Source of the DNA: a virus
IMG/VR virus record: IMGVR_UViG_3300033149_002004
Location: 1-25,795 of that record
Direction: 5' to 3' (one strand)
Length of the DNA: 25,795 nucleotides
The notes beneath the pieces were generated by a model. That model was not told where the DNA came from. It did not search any database and saw only the letters and a list, made by a program, of their open reading frames with translations. Of this stretch, positions 6,662 to 12,375 are shown piece after piece. The position numbers were made by a program, and so were the translations under genes. The number at the start of each line of letters is the position of its first letter. The stretch's first letter is position 1.

Positions 6662-7643
6662 GTATGGAACGAATGGGGAAGTAATTAGCGCATTTTTCGA
6701 CAAGAGTTATGAACCAAGTGTGTCAAAGTCTGGGAGTGTTATTATAGATTTCACTTTTCCCGCTGGAAAGCCGGTGCTGCTCTCGTATGGGTGGCATTTT
6801 CCGATGGCATTCTATGCTGACAGGGAGAATGGCCTTCCGGTGCTGATTCTTAATGGGGACAGATACAGTATAACGACGGGTATCCATCAAGGAATGGTCC
6901 TGAACAGGACGTTTGATGAGCCGAATAAGGTGACAGTCTCCATGAGTGCTGTTTACAGAGCGATAGACTGGACCCGTGGGGGAGTAGGCAATTCGAGGAG
7001 ATGGAGCGACTATAGGTACATGGTAGATATTGACAAGATAGTAGTCCTTGACTTTTGGAAAGAGGAGCACTCGGATACGGAGATAGAAGATGCCACAGCA
7101 GTTTTTTACCGCAAGTTGCACAAGGCTGACGGAACCACAGAGAGGGTGCCTTACAGGTGGCATAGGGCAGGTTTTACTCTTTTTAAGGTGAGAGAGTGTG
7201 ATCACTTGTTTATAGCTGGAATGGATGGGCAGTCCTACTTTGTCTCTGCGATAGACGTGCACAGTTATGTACCGAAGACGGTCGAAGAGGCTCTAGAGGC
7301 ACTGAGGCCAGATGTTGTTAAAAAGGCGTTGAAAGATAAGAAGAAGGTGATGAGACAGGGAGAGTGGTTCTTTGTTAGGGAAGATGACTTGAGCCCGGAA
7401 GAGGAAAAGGAGATGTATCAGTCTCTTAAGAAGGATTTTGTGCTTCCGCGGGAGCTGGCTGGCAATCCCCATATAGCCACGAGAGGAAAGGTATTTGATG
7501 ATCGTATTGTAGTGTCAGGCAGTATTAGGCATCCGGAGCATAGAATGCTAAGGCTGTCAAAGGCGACCCAGAAGACTGGAAAGATTTGGCTTGCTTATAA
7601 GAATGCGGCAGTTGCTAGCTGGTCTGAGGCTGGAGTTGATTGA
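6654..7643 (+). CDS. Conserved phage hypothetical protein (329 aa)
   Basis: The start at ATG 6654 follows AAGGAGGGCGTATC; an earlier in-frame ATG at 6621 lacks a site. The N-terminal half is beta-rich (VIIDFTFPAGKPVLLSYGWH; VPYRWHRAGFTLFKV). The C-terminal part has KVMRQGEWFFVREDDL and then VVSGSIRHPEHRMLRLSKA, a pattern (gEWFFv...v.G.vrHPdH..L.L) I recall from a conserved group of unannotated phage proteins. His and Asp residues in HPEH could be catalytic or metal-binding, but nothing is proven. It is the last gene before the palindrome at 7645. Confidence 0.75.
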   Translation: MARYGTNGEVISAFFDKSYEPSVSKSGSVIIDFTFPAGKPVLLSYGWHFPMAFYADRENGLPVLILNGDRYSITTGIHQGMVLNRTFDEPNKVTVSMSAVYRAIDWTRGGVGNSRRWSDYRYMVDIDKIVVLDFWKEEHSDTEIEDATAVFYRKLHKADGTTERVPYRWHRAGFTLFKVRECDHLFIAGMDGQSYFVSAIDVHSYVPKTVEEALEALRPDVVKKALKDKKKVMRQGEWFFVREDDLSPEEEKEMYQSLKKDFVLPRELAGNPHIATRGKVFDDRIVVSGSIRHPEHRMLRLSKATQKTGKIWLAYKNAAVASWSEAGVD

Positions 7644-7644
7644 T

Positions 7645-7660
7645 TTGCAAGCGCTTGCAA
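7645..7660. repeat. 16-bp perfect palindrome, copy 2
   Basis: TTGCAAGCGCTTGCAA, perfect, two bases after the stop of the preceding gene and 12 bases before the ribosome binding site of the next one. It is identical to 11157-11172 and 12608-12623. It is LacI/GalR-operator-like, with a central CG. In RNA it would also form an 8-bp stem only if the tip opens. Confidence 0.75.
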
Positions 7661-7684
7661 CAGGAACAATAGGAGGGTTTGATA

Positions 7685-8062
7685 ATGAGGCCGAAGCATA
7701 GTCCTACTGACGGAATGGGATGGTTAGGGAGGGACGAGCGTCTCCCGTGGATGGATGATGACTGCGTGATGTGTTGTTCTCTGTACGACCCGAAAATATC
7801 GGCTCCTGCACAAGCTGGGAGGTGCTGTTACGATTGGTTCTTGGAGGCTGTGCTGTGTAGTAGGAGAAATGATGACAAGGGTTTAGGAAAGTACGCCGTA
7901 TGGATGAAGGGCTTAAATTTAGACAAGAAGGTGGGTGCTGGTATAGATACTAATACAGTTAGAGCCAGTACAGTTAGGGTGATAAGGATAAGAAAAGAGG
8001 GTGGAAATGACCAGAGAAGAGAAGAAGAAATTGAGAGAGGCGGTGTGGTTACTGAGTGTTGA
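7685..8062 (+). CDS. Cys-rich hypothetical protein (125 aa)
   Basis: The start at ATG 7685 is preferred because its distance from AGGAGGG (7671-7677) is normal; a TTG at 7679 would be too close. The N-terminal half contains DDDCVMCCSLYDP, then GRCCYDWFLEAVLC, so seven Cys in about 40 residues, compatible with metal binding. The C-terminal half is basic and less ordered (VRVIRIRKEGGNDQRREEEI), overlapping the next gene by 56 bases. That tail may be under weak constraint. No family is recognised. Confidence 0.65.
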   Translation: MRPKHSPTDGMGWLGRDERLPWMDDDCVMCCSLYDPKISAPAQAGRCCYDWFLEAVLCSRRNDDKGLGKYAVWMKGLNLDKKVGAGIDTNTVRASTVRVIRIRKEGGNDQRREEEIERGGVVTEC

Positions 8063-8195
8063 TGAGGGAGATGGTGGCGATTATGTTGCTGGGATGAAGA
8101 TTCTTCTTGACCTGCTTGGGAGAGACACACTAGCTCTGGAAGAGTTGTTGTCCATGAAGACTAAGGGTATTGACATGCCGGAGGAGGAGTCATGA
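8007..8195 (+). CDS. Small helical hypothetical protein (62 aa)
   Basis: The start at ATG 8007 follows AGAGGGTGGAA; a GTG at 8001 is a less likely start. The product is helical (TREEKKKLREAVWLLSVDEG, then GMKILLDLLGRDTLALEELL) and acidic at the C-terminus. Its stop overlaps the ATG of the next gene (ATGA), indicating translational coupling. No family is recognised. Confidence 0.65.
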   Translation: MTREEKKKLREAVWLLSVDEGDGGDYVAGMKILLDLLGRDTLALEELLSMKTKGIDMPEEES

Positions 8196-8383
8196 AAGAA
8201 GTAGGGAAGGAAGTGGCTTATGTAGAAAGGGGAGGCGAGTCCGGAGTACGAACATTATTTGTTCCCTCTGGTTACAAAGGGGCATGGATAAAGATAACCG
8301 AAACTTATGATTACTTGCTGAGTGTAGAGTACGCGGATGGTGAAGAGTGCGAGAAGCTTGGGGAGATCAGAAAGGAGGGATAG
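8192..8383 (+). CDS. Small hypothetical protein (63 aa)
   Basis: Starts at ATG 8192, overlapping the previous stop by four bases and preceded by GGAGGAGGAGTC. It is probably beta-rich (VRTLFVPSGYKGAWIKITET then YDYLLSVEYADG). No family, Cys motif or membrane segment is seen. It is part of the tightly coupled end of unit 2. Confidence 0.65.
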   Translation: MKEVGKEVAYVERGGESGVRTLFVPSGYKGAWIKITETYDYLLSVEYADGEECEKLGEIRKEG

Positions 8384-8389
8384 AAAAAG

Positions 8390-8599
8390 ATGCAAGAGCC
8401 AATGTGGGAAGTAGATATTGATATGGTAGTGGCTGCAATTAGAGACGTGTGTGGGGAAAAGTGTGACAGCAGCACGAAGGGATATTGGTTGAAGTATGGG
8501 GTAGACGTGTGTGATTTCAGAAAGGAAAAGGGGAGATGCGGGTTCGCTGCCTTGTTGACAGAGTTTTTTGATCTTTATGATAAGAGCGTTAGAGCTTAG
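8390..8599 (+). CDS. Small hypothetical protein (69 aa), last gene of early unit 2
   Basis: Starts at ATG 8390 after AAAGGAGGGATAGAAAAAG. It has four Cys (VCGEKC, VCDF, RCGF) in 69 residues and aromatic residues near the end (LLTEFFDLYDKSV). The Cys spacing is not a standard finger, so metal binding is only a possibility. It is followed by the AT-rich block and promoter 3. Confidence 0.65.
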   Translation: MQEPMWEVDIDMVVAAIRDVCGEKCDSSTKGYWLKYGVDVCDFRKEKGRCGFAALLTEFFDLYDKSVRA

Positions 8600-8642
8600 A
8601 CGAATTTTTTCAAAGATTTTTTATTTTTTCTTTAATTTTTCC
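8600..8642 (+). promoter_or_regulatory. AT-rich block before promoter 3
   Basis: T-rich block ATTTTTTCAAAGATTTTTT and ATTTTTTCTTTAATTTTTTCC, closely matching 3701-3741 in both sequence and distance from the -35. Conservation of the block together with the promoter supports an UP-element role or a shared terminator plus promoter unit copied as a cassette. Confidence 0.5.
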
Positions 8643-8712
8643 TTGACAAATGCCGATATATAGGATAACATACAACACATAATAAATTTTATCAAAAAAG
8701 GAGGACGGAAGG
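8643..8712 (+). promoter_or_regulatory. Early promoter-leader cassette, copy 3
   Basis: -35 TTGACA at 8643-8648, a 17-base spacer with GCCGATATATAGGA, and TAACAT at 8666-8671, followed by ACAACACATAA shared with copy 2. The later leader diverges slightly before the AAAAAAGGAGGACGG ribosome binding site (8694-8708). It drives the unit from 8713 to about 11204. Confidence 0.85.
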
Positions 8713-8892
8713 ATGAGGAAGGTAGACAGAGTATATGAGGTTCTCAAAGATGAGAGGTGGTTCAGTAATCTTTCTCTTGACAGGAGAGGAGTGGTGGCAG
8801 TGATGACAGCATCAGCGTTAGAGGACGAGGACCTGGCCGAGCCAGTGGCTGTGGTTGAGACAGCTAAGGTAGTGGCCGTCTCACTGAATTAA
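8713..8892 (+). CDS. Short hypothetical protein (59 aa), first gene of early unit 3
   Basis: ATG 8713 follows the conserved AAAGGAGGACGGAAGG; the frame is open to TAA at 8890-8892. The product begins MRKVDRVYEVLKDERWFSNL and ends in a Val/Ala-rich segment (EPVAVVETAKVVAVSLN). Its promoter-proximal place and excellent ribosome binding site make it convincing despite its size. Function unknown. Confidence 0.75.
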   Translation: MRKVDRVYEVLKDERWFSNLSLDRRGVVAVMTASALEDEDLAEPVAVVETAKVVAVSLN

Positions 8893-8919
8893 TTTTTTGA
8901 TTGGAAAAGGAGGGCGGAA

Positions 8920-9405
8920 GTGAAAAAGAGAATAGATATAGAGCTGGATAATCCTAGCAAGGCTGAAGAGATTGGGGTGTTAACGAAGATTAGGGATGCT
9001 GTGGCAGGCAAGGATCTGTACCTGGCATCCCTTTTTACTGACGATCTGGTAGCGTGGGCCACCAAGCAGATCCAGGATGATGTGATGCCTGATCTTTATG
9101 CGTATTACCGGGACGAGATTAGGACTGCCGATGTGGAGCTTGGGAATTTCCGCAAGAAACTGGCTGAGGCGGAGAGAAAAATAGAGTCGTTACAGAGGGA
9201 GTTGGACGAGAAGGCGAGGGAGATGAAAGTATTATGGAACCAGTTGAAAACTGTGGAAGAGGCTAGGGACGCAGCTTATGAGAAGTATGAGGAAGCTCTT
9301 GCTACAGCAAGTAGCATTGGGGCCGAGAAGGCATTGGTTGAAGAGGAAGTAGTGAAACTGAAGGCTAGGCTGTATGATCTTATGATTGAAAAGGAGGAGA
9401 GATAA
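8920..9405 (+). CDS. Coiled-coil protein (161 aa)
   Basis: The start codon is GTG 8920, after AAAAGGAGGGCGGAA, a one-base variant of the conserved early site; the changed base still allows a G-U pair with the 12351-12362 loop. Residues 1-65 form a helical globular part (GKDLYLASLFTDDLVAWATK). From about residue 75 to the end it is a continuous heptad-rich coiled coil (KKLAEAERKIESLQRELDEK and on). It may be a structural or oligomerising protein; no family is assigned. Its stop overlaps the next start (TAATG). Confidence 0.75.
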   Translation: MKKRIDIELDNPSKAEEIGVLTKIRDAVAGKDLYLASLFTDDLVAWATKQIQDDVMPDLYAYYRDEIRTADVELGNFRKKLAEAERKIESLQRELDEKAREMKVLWNQLKTVEEARDAAYEKYEEALATASSIGAEKALVEEEVVKLKARLYDLMIEKEER

Positions 9406-9593
9406 TGAAAATGGATGGGATTTACAGACAGGGAGATAAAGTGATCATCCCGAAGGCTGCTATTGACGACAGGCTTAACCTGATAGAGAAGGCCATCAGA
9501 GAAGATGGAGCACCAGACAGGGTGGTAGCAGCCGAGTCGTTGCTTGGGATGATGAGAATGGTAGTGGATGGAAAATTGGTTATAGAATACTAG
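9405..9593 (+). CDS. Small hypothetical protein (62 aa)
   Basis: ATG 9405 overlaps the preceding stop by one base and follows AAAAGGAGGAGAGAT. The protein contains a helical stretch (IDDRLNLIEKAIREDGAPDR) and ends MVVDGKLVIEY. No family is recognised. Translational coupling to the coiled-coil protein suggests joint expression. Confidence 0.65.
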   Translation: MKMDGIYRQGDKVIIPKAAIDDRLNLIEKAIREDGAPDRVVAAESLLGMMRMVVDGKLVIEY

Positions 9594-9613
9594 AATGAAA
9601 GGAGGGCATGGAG

Positions 9614-9850
9614 ATGGCGTTTGATCCGAAGAAAGACAGGTTATGGAAAGAGTGGGAACATCCGAACGGACTGAGAGTGTCTGTAAGGTCCTACAATGGT
9701 GGGGAGCCTACCGTGCAGATAGGACCGCGGGTCTTCACCAAAAAGGATGGGACTGTTGGCTTTGCAAGGGCAGGGAGGTTAGATCACGATGAGTTTGGCT
9801 GGCTCCTTAGTATAGCTGAGGAGATAGTTGATGTGATGGAAGGGAGGTAG
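9614..9850 (+). CDS. Small hypothetical protein (78 aa)
   Basis: ATG 9614 is chosen over ATG 9608 because AAAGGAGGG ends at 9606, leaving a normal spacing only for the later start. The product reads as a small beta-rich domain (GLRVSVRSYNGGEPTVQIGP, RVFTKKDGTVGFARAGRL) followed by a helix (EFGWLLSIAEEIVDVMEG). No family is recognised. Confidence 0.7.
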   Translation: MAFDPKKDRLWKEWEHPNGLRVSVRSYNGGEPTVQIGPRVFTKKDGTVGFARAGRLDHDEFGWLLSIAEEIVDVMEGR

Positions 9851-9852
9851 TG

Positions 9853-10173
9853 ATGATGGACGAGTCTTATAAAGAGATGGACAGGGTTCTGCGTCCAGAG
9901 GATTATGCTGCGGCTCTTATGGTTCAAGATGCTTGCAATCTTTCGGGCGTGGTTCATACGTTTTCAGGGATCATCTCAAAGATTTGGGATGAGGCGAATG
10001 CTAGGAAGGAAGGCACTGATTGGGTAAACCATCACCCAATATGTAGGTTGTTTGCTGAACAGATAGCCCACCTGACAGGGGTTGGTGGACCGTATTTTGA
10101 AGCGTATGCGGTATGTGAGAAGAAATCCAAGGAGACGGTGGTAGTGGAGGAGGACGATGGGTATCCGGATTAA
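9853..10173 (+). CDS. Conserved phage hypothetical protein (106 aa)
   Basis: The start is taken as ATG 9853 after GGGAGGTAGTG; ATG 9856 is equally possible. The motif DACNLSGVVHTFSGIISKIW, then GTDWVNHHPICRLFAEQIAH, is one I recall from small unannotated phage proteins (DACNLSGV.H.....I...GT.WVN.HPI..LF..K). The conserved His, Asn and Cys residues may bind a metal or ligand. Function unknown. It overlaps the next gene by 17 bases. Confidence 0.75.
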   Translation: MMDESYKEMDRVLRPEDYAAALMVQDACNLSGVVHTFSGIISKIWDEANARKEGTDWVNHHPICRLFAEQIAHLTGVGGPYFEAYAVCEKKSKETVVVEEDDGYPD

Positions 10174-10363
10174 GCATGGAAGGTATGTACTGGAGAGAAA
10201 CGGCCATCTGGCTATTTGGGATACTAGGATGAAGAGAGGACGGGTGCTGTTTGACGCGGGCAGAGGAGATTGTATAGACTTGAAGATAGGCCCTGACACT
10301 GCTTTAATAAAGAGGATATTGACTGAGGGGGAGTGGTGTCCGGGATCCGTAGAGGAGGTGTAG
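10157..10363 (+). CDS. Small hypothetical protein (68 aa)
   Basis: ATG 10157 follows GGAGGAGGAC within the end of the previous gene. The protein is basic and beta-rich at the N-terminus (IRIKHGRYVLERNGHLAIWD) with a C-terminal helix (DTALIKRILTEGEWCPGS). No family is recognised. Being embedded in overlapping genes supports its reality. Confidence 0.65.
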   Translation: MGIRIKHGRYVLERNGHLAIWDTRMKRGRVLFDAGRGDCIDLKIGPDTALIKRILTEGEWCPGSVEEV

Positions 10364-10365
10364 GC

Positions 10366-10668
10366 ATGAAGGAAATAGTGGTAGTAGGAGTGTTGATACT
10401 AGTTCTGCTGTTCTTGGCTCTTAGGACGGTCAAGGCTGATGGTGAGTGGGAGATAAAGGAGAGTGCGTTTTACAGATCTTCAGAACTGGTAATTAGTTAT
10501 GGGAACGGAACGAGGAAGGTGTTAAGAGCCAGAAAGGATCCGTTGTTCAGTGACAGGCTCATATTATATAATGATAAGGGAGTGAGAGTTGGTACTGTGA
10601 AGCCTGATCTTTTATATAGTGATAGGTGGGAGGTGGATATAGATGCCGTTGTATCTGGGTCCAAGTGA
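10366..10668 (+). CDS. Small membrane-anchored or secreted protein (100 aa)
   Basis: ATG 10366 follows AGAGGAGGTGTAGGC. Residues about 3-20 are a continuous hydrophobic helix (IVVVGVLILVLLFLALRT), followed by VKADG, so it is either a signal peptide or, lacking a clear cleavage site, an N-terminal membrane anchor with the rest outside. The remaining 75 residues are beta-rich (ELVISYGNGTRKVLRARK). It is the only clear membrane protein among the early genes. A role at the host envelope, such as superinfection exclusion, is conceivable but unsupported. Confidence 0.75.
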   Translation: MKEIVVVGVLILVLLFLALRTVKADGEWEIKESAFYRSSELVISYGNGTRKVLRARKDPLFSDRLILYNDKGVRVGTVKPDLLYSDRWEVDIDAVVSGSK

Positions 10669-10927
10669 GGAGTGGGAAGATCAGGTGATCCTCTCCTTTG
10701 ATGTTCCTGCTTATGAGGATGGAAAGCCGAGGGGACAGTTGGCTATCTTTAACGATGTTGTGGCTAGAATCAAGGGGGAGTTGGCATACTTGAATGAGCG
10801 CGATGGCGTGGAGTGGAAGGAGAAGATGCTAAGCAAAAGACTGATAAGGAAAGGCACGAAGGAAGCCTACTGGTTGTTCAGGTATATCCTTCGTAAGCCT
10901 AGAAAGGGGGGTAAGGATGAGTCTTGA
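10643..10927 (+). CDS. Hypothetical protein (94 aa)
   Basis: ATG 10643 follows GGTGGGAGGTGG at a slightly long distance and overlaps the previous gene by 26 bases. The sequence starts MPLYLGPSEEWEDQVILSFD and ends with a very basic segment (LFRYILRKPRKGGKDES), which suggests nucleic-acid contact. No family is recognised. Confidence 0.65.
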   Translation: MPLYLGPSEEWEDQVILSFDVPAYEDGKPRGQLAIFNDVVARIKGELAYLNERDGVEWKEKMLSKRLIRKGTKEAYWLFRYILRKPRKGGKDES

Positions 10928-11204
10928 TAGTATTAAGGGAACCTTCAGGTTTGGGATGGTTGGAGAAAGGCTCCATCCAGAACAGACATTGCGTGACGAG
11001 GTAAAGGACAGGGTAAGCATGCTGCTACAGAAGAAGTTGGGAGTGGAGGTATCGAGGGCTTATGAGATAGCTGGTGATATATCCGACACGGTGTTTGATG
11101 CCCTTCACTTCAGTGATGAGATTCAGGATGGGGTGTATGAGGAGTACGAGAAATTTTTGCAAGCGCTTGCAAAGGCGTCGAAATTTCTTGACAAATCTCT
11201 TTAA
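10917..11204 (+). CDS. Helical hypothetical protein (95 aa), last gene of unit 3
   Basis: ATG 10917 follows AAAGGGGGGTAAGG and overlaps the previous gene by 11 bases. It is mostly helical (EVKDRVSMLLQKKLGVEVSR, EEYEKFLQALAKASKFLDKS). The 3' end of the gene holds both the palindrome at 11157-11172 and the -35 of promoter 4, so this coding end also serves as a control region. No family is recognised. Confidence 0.7.
   Translation: MSLDSIKGTFRFGMVGERLHPEQTLRDEVKDRVSMLLQKKLGVEVSRAYEIAGDISDTVFDALHFSDEIQDGVYEEYEKFLQALAKASKFLDKSL
11157..11172. repeat. 16-bp perfect palindrome, copy 3, beside promoter 4
   Basis: TTGCAAGCGCTTGCAA, perfect, ending 15 bases before the -35 of promoter 4. That is a position where a bound protein could activate or block RNA polymerase. 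It also codes LQALA in the gene at 10917, in the same frame as copy 1 in the gene at 3248. Confidence 0.75.
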
Positions 11205-11241
11205 CTTTAATACTATAAAAACAAAAAGGAGGACGGAAGAA
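11188..11241 (+). promoter_or_regulatory. Early promoter 4 and leader
   Basis: -35 TTGACA 11188-11193, a 17-base spacer and -10 TACTAT 11211-11216, then a short leader with AAAAAGGAGGACGG (11223-11236). It keeps the TTGACA and the conserved ribosome binding site but lacks the GATATATA spacer word of copies 1-3, so it may be regulated differently, perhaps through the adjacent palindrome. The -35 is inside the end of the preceding gene. Confidence 0.8.
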
Positions 11242-11823
11242 ATGTCTGGAAGCAAGAAGGTGAGAAGGCCAAGGGAGGAGATAGAGCCATTGGCATTGGA
11301 GATCAAAGAGGTGCTTGAGAAGAGAGGGTCACGGGTTGAGATATGCGGATCGCTGCGACGGAAGAAAAAGACAGTGGGCGACATTGACATAGTTACTTCC
11401 TTCTCTCCCTACCAGGTCAAGCAGGTGCTTGAAGAATGGGCAGGGTCGGAGGGGTTAGACTTCAGTGTGTTATCACTGAAAAAAGAAAATGCCGTGCAGG
11501 CTGCTCTTACAGTTGAAGGAGTACAGGTTGATGTGAGGCCCGCCACTGTTGAGAATTGGGGCGCGATGACCCTGTTTCTGACGGGAAGTGCAAAGTTCAA
11601 TGTGTTGATGAGAAACGAGGCCAAGAAGCAGGGGCTGAAGCTGAATCAGTATGGCTTGTGGGATGGGAAGACATTGATTGCTGGGAGGACTGAGGACCTA
11701 ATCTTCTATGCTCTAGGCTATGAGTACTTGGAGCCAGAGTTGAGAGAGGTTAACTGGAACGCGGTACGGTGGGAGAAGAAGTTCCCACTGAAACAGAGAA
11801 AGGAGTTGGTGTATGGTGGTTAG
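11242..11823 (+). CDS. polX: Minimal family-X DNA polymerase / nucleotidyltransferase (193 aa)
   Basis: Residues about 32-55 give CGSLRRKKKTVGDIDIV, the family-X nucleotidyltransferase signature GS.RR....GDIDI with the two metal-binding Asp. QVDVRPATVENWG supplies the third catalytic Asp and matches the Pol X palm, and FLTGSAKFNVLMRNEAKKQG...LNQYGLW, then RTEDLIFYALGYEYLEPELR, match the Pol X C-terminal (thumb) region. The 8-kDa lyase and fingers domains of bacterial PolX and Pol beta, and any PHP domain, are absent. The size resembles the reduced African swine fever virus Pol X. A role in gap filling, end joining or tailing of DNA is inferred. ATG 11242 follows the conserved site AAAGGAGGACGGAAGAA. 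Confidence 0.9.
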   Translation: MSGSKKVRRPREEIEPLALEIKEVLEKRGSRVEICGSLRRKKKTVGDIDIVTSFSPYQVKQVLEEWAGSEGLDFSVLSLKKENAVQAALTVEGVQVDVRPATVENWGAMTLFLTGSAKFNVLMRNEAKKQGLKLNQYGLWDGKTLIAGRTEDLIFYALGYEYLEPELREVNWNAVRWEKKFPLKQRKELVYGG

Positions 11824-12307
11824 AAAATTAAAATTGGCAGACAAGCAGTCCAACGGAGAGAGGGCTCTGGTTAGGGTCCCGAAGCTGGAGAGGGTTGAGG
11901 CATTGTTAGAAAAGAACTCGGTGGAGTTGGGGGCCGAGGAGCTGCAGGACTTGATTGACTCATGGGCTGAAATAGACAAGCAGGCAAAGCATCTGGCGTA
12001 TGTAGCCAAGAGGATCAAGGATGCAGTGCAAGAGAGAGCAAACATGGATAATTGGAGAACTATGGCAGGCAGAAAGTTTGAGGCAGAGGTTGGGGATACT
12101 GTGAAGACGGTAGTTGTGGGGACGCCAACTGACCTGGCCAGGTTATTGAAGAAAGAGAAACGAATGGAGCTGTTCAACACGATAGTAAGCATCAAGGTCG
12201 GGGAAGCCAAGAAGCTGCTGGGCACCGATGCCCTTGAGAAGAATGGTATCATCAAGTTTGAGACTAAGGAGAAAGACCGTGTTATAATCCGTCCTATAAA
12301 AGAATAG
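11813..12307 (+). CDS. Hypothetical coiled-coil protein coupled to PolX (164 aa)
   Basis: ATG 11813 overlaps the PolX gene by 11 bases and follows AAAGGAGTTGG. Residues about 25-80 form a charged helical hairpin or coiled coil (LQDLIDSWAEIDKQAKHLAY, VAKRIKDAVQERANMDNWRT). Residues about 85-164 look like a mixed domain (TDLARLLKKEKRMELFNTIV and a final IIKFETKEKDRVIIRPIKE). The layout recalls phage accessory proteins that work with recombination or repair enzymes, but I recognise no family. The end of the gene contains the candidate small-RNA promoter (12258-12288). Confidence 0.75.
   Translation: MVVRKLKLADKQSNGERALVRVPKLERVEALLEKNSVELGAEELQDLIDSWAEIDKQAKHLAYVAKRIKDAVQERANMDNWRTMAGRKFEAEVGDTVKTVVVGTPTDLARLLKKEKRMELFNTIVSIKVGEAKKLLGTDALEKNGIIKFETKEKDRVIIRPIKE
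12258..12288 (+). promoter_or_regulatory. Candidate extended -10 promoter for a small RNA
   Basis: TGTTATAAT at 12280-12288 is a perfect extended -10 (TG-n-TATAAT). A -35-like TTGAGA lies at 12258-12263 with a 19-base spacer. It sits in the last codons of the gene ending at 12307, where it would start an RNA near 12295. The long spacer is tolerable for an extended -10 promoter. It could also be a chance occurrence within coding sequence. Confidence 0.55.
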
Positions 12308-12375
12308 CGTGCCCTGCGCCCCATGGGGCACATTAGAAGCGTGGGTTTGGCCGTCCTCCTTTCCCACGCTTTTTT
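12295..12375 (+). ncRNA. Candidate ~80-base antisense RNA against the early ribosome binding site
   Basis: From the predicted start near 12295 the RNA would contain hairpin 1 (GTGCCC 12309-12314 with GGGCAC 12326-12331) and hairpin 2 (AAGCGTGGG 12337-12345 with CCCACGCTT 12363-12371), then a U-run. The 17-base loop of hairpin 2 includes CCGTCCTCCTTT (12351-12362), the exact reverse complement of AAAGGAGGACGG. That site precedes the genes at 65, 269, 982, 3813, 4108, 8713 and 11242, and pairs with one G-U at 8920. C-rich loops that seize Shine-Dalgarno sequences are known in staphylococcal RNAs such as RNAIII. Even without its own promoter it could be released from the 3' end of the unit 4 transcript. 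Confidence 0.6.
12337..12375 (+). terminator. Rho-independent terminator of early unit 4 with an anti-Shine-Dalgarno loop
   Basis: A perfect 9-bp stem AAGCGTGGG/CCCACGCTT followed by TTTT gives a standard intrinsic terminator 30 bases after the last early gene. The unusually large 17-base loop carries CCGTCCTCCTTT, which is not needed for termination and matches the complement of the early ribosome binding site. Confidence 0.85.

Noticed and set aside
12351-12362. Reading the anti-Shine-Dalgarno sequence as a minus-strand ribosome binding site
   Set aside because: On the minus strand AAAGGAGGACGG is 17 bases from the next ATG (12331-12333), too far. The frame that follows is a shadow of a good + strand gene, and the site lies exactly in a terminator loop.
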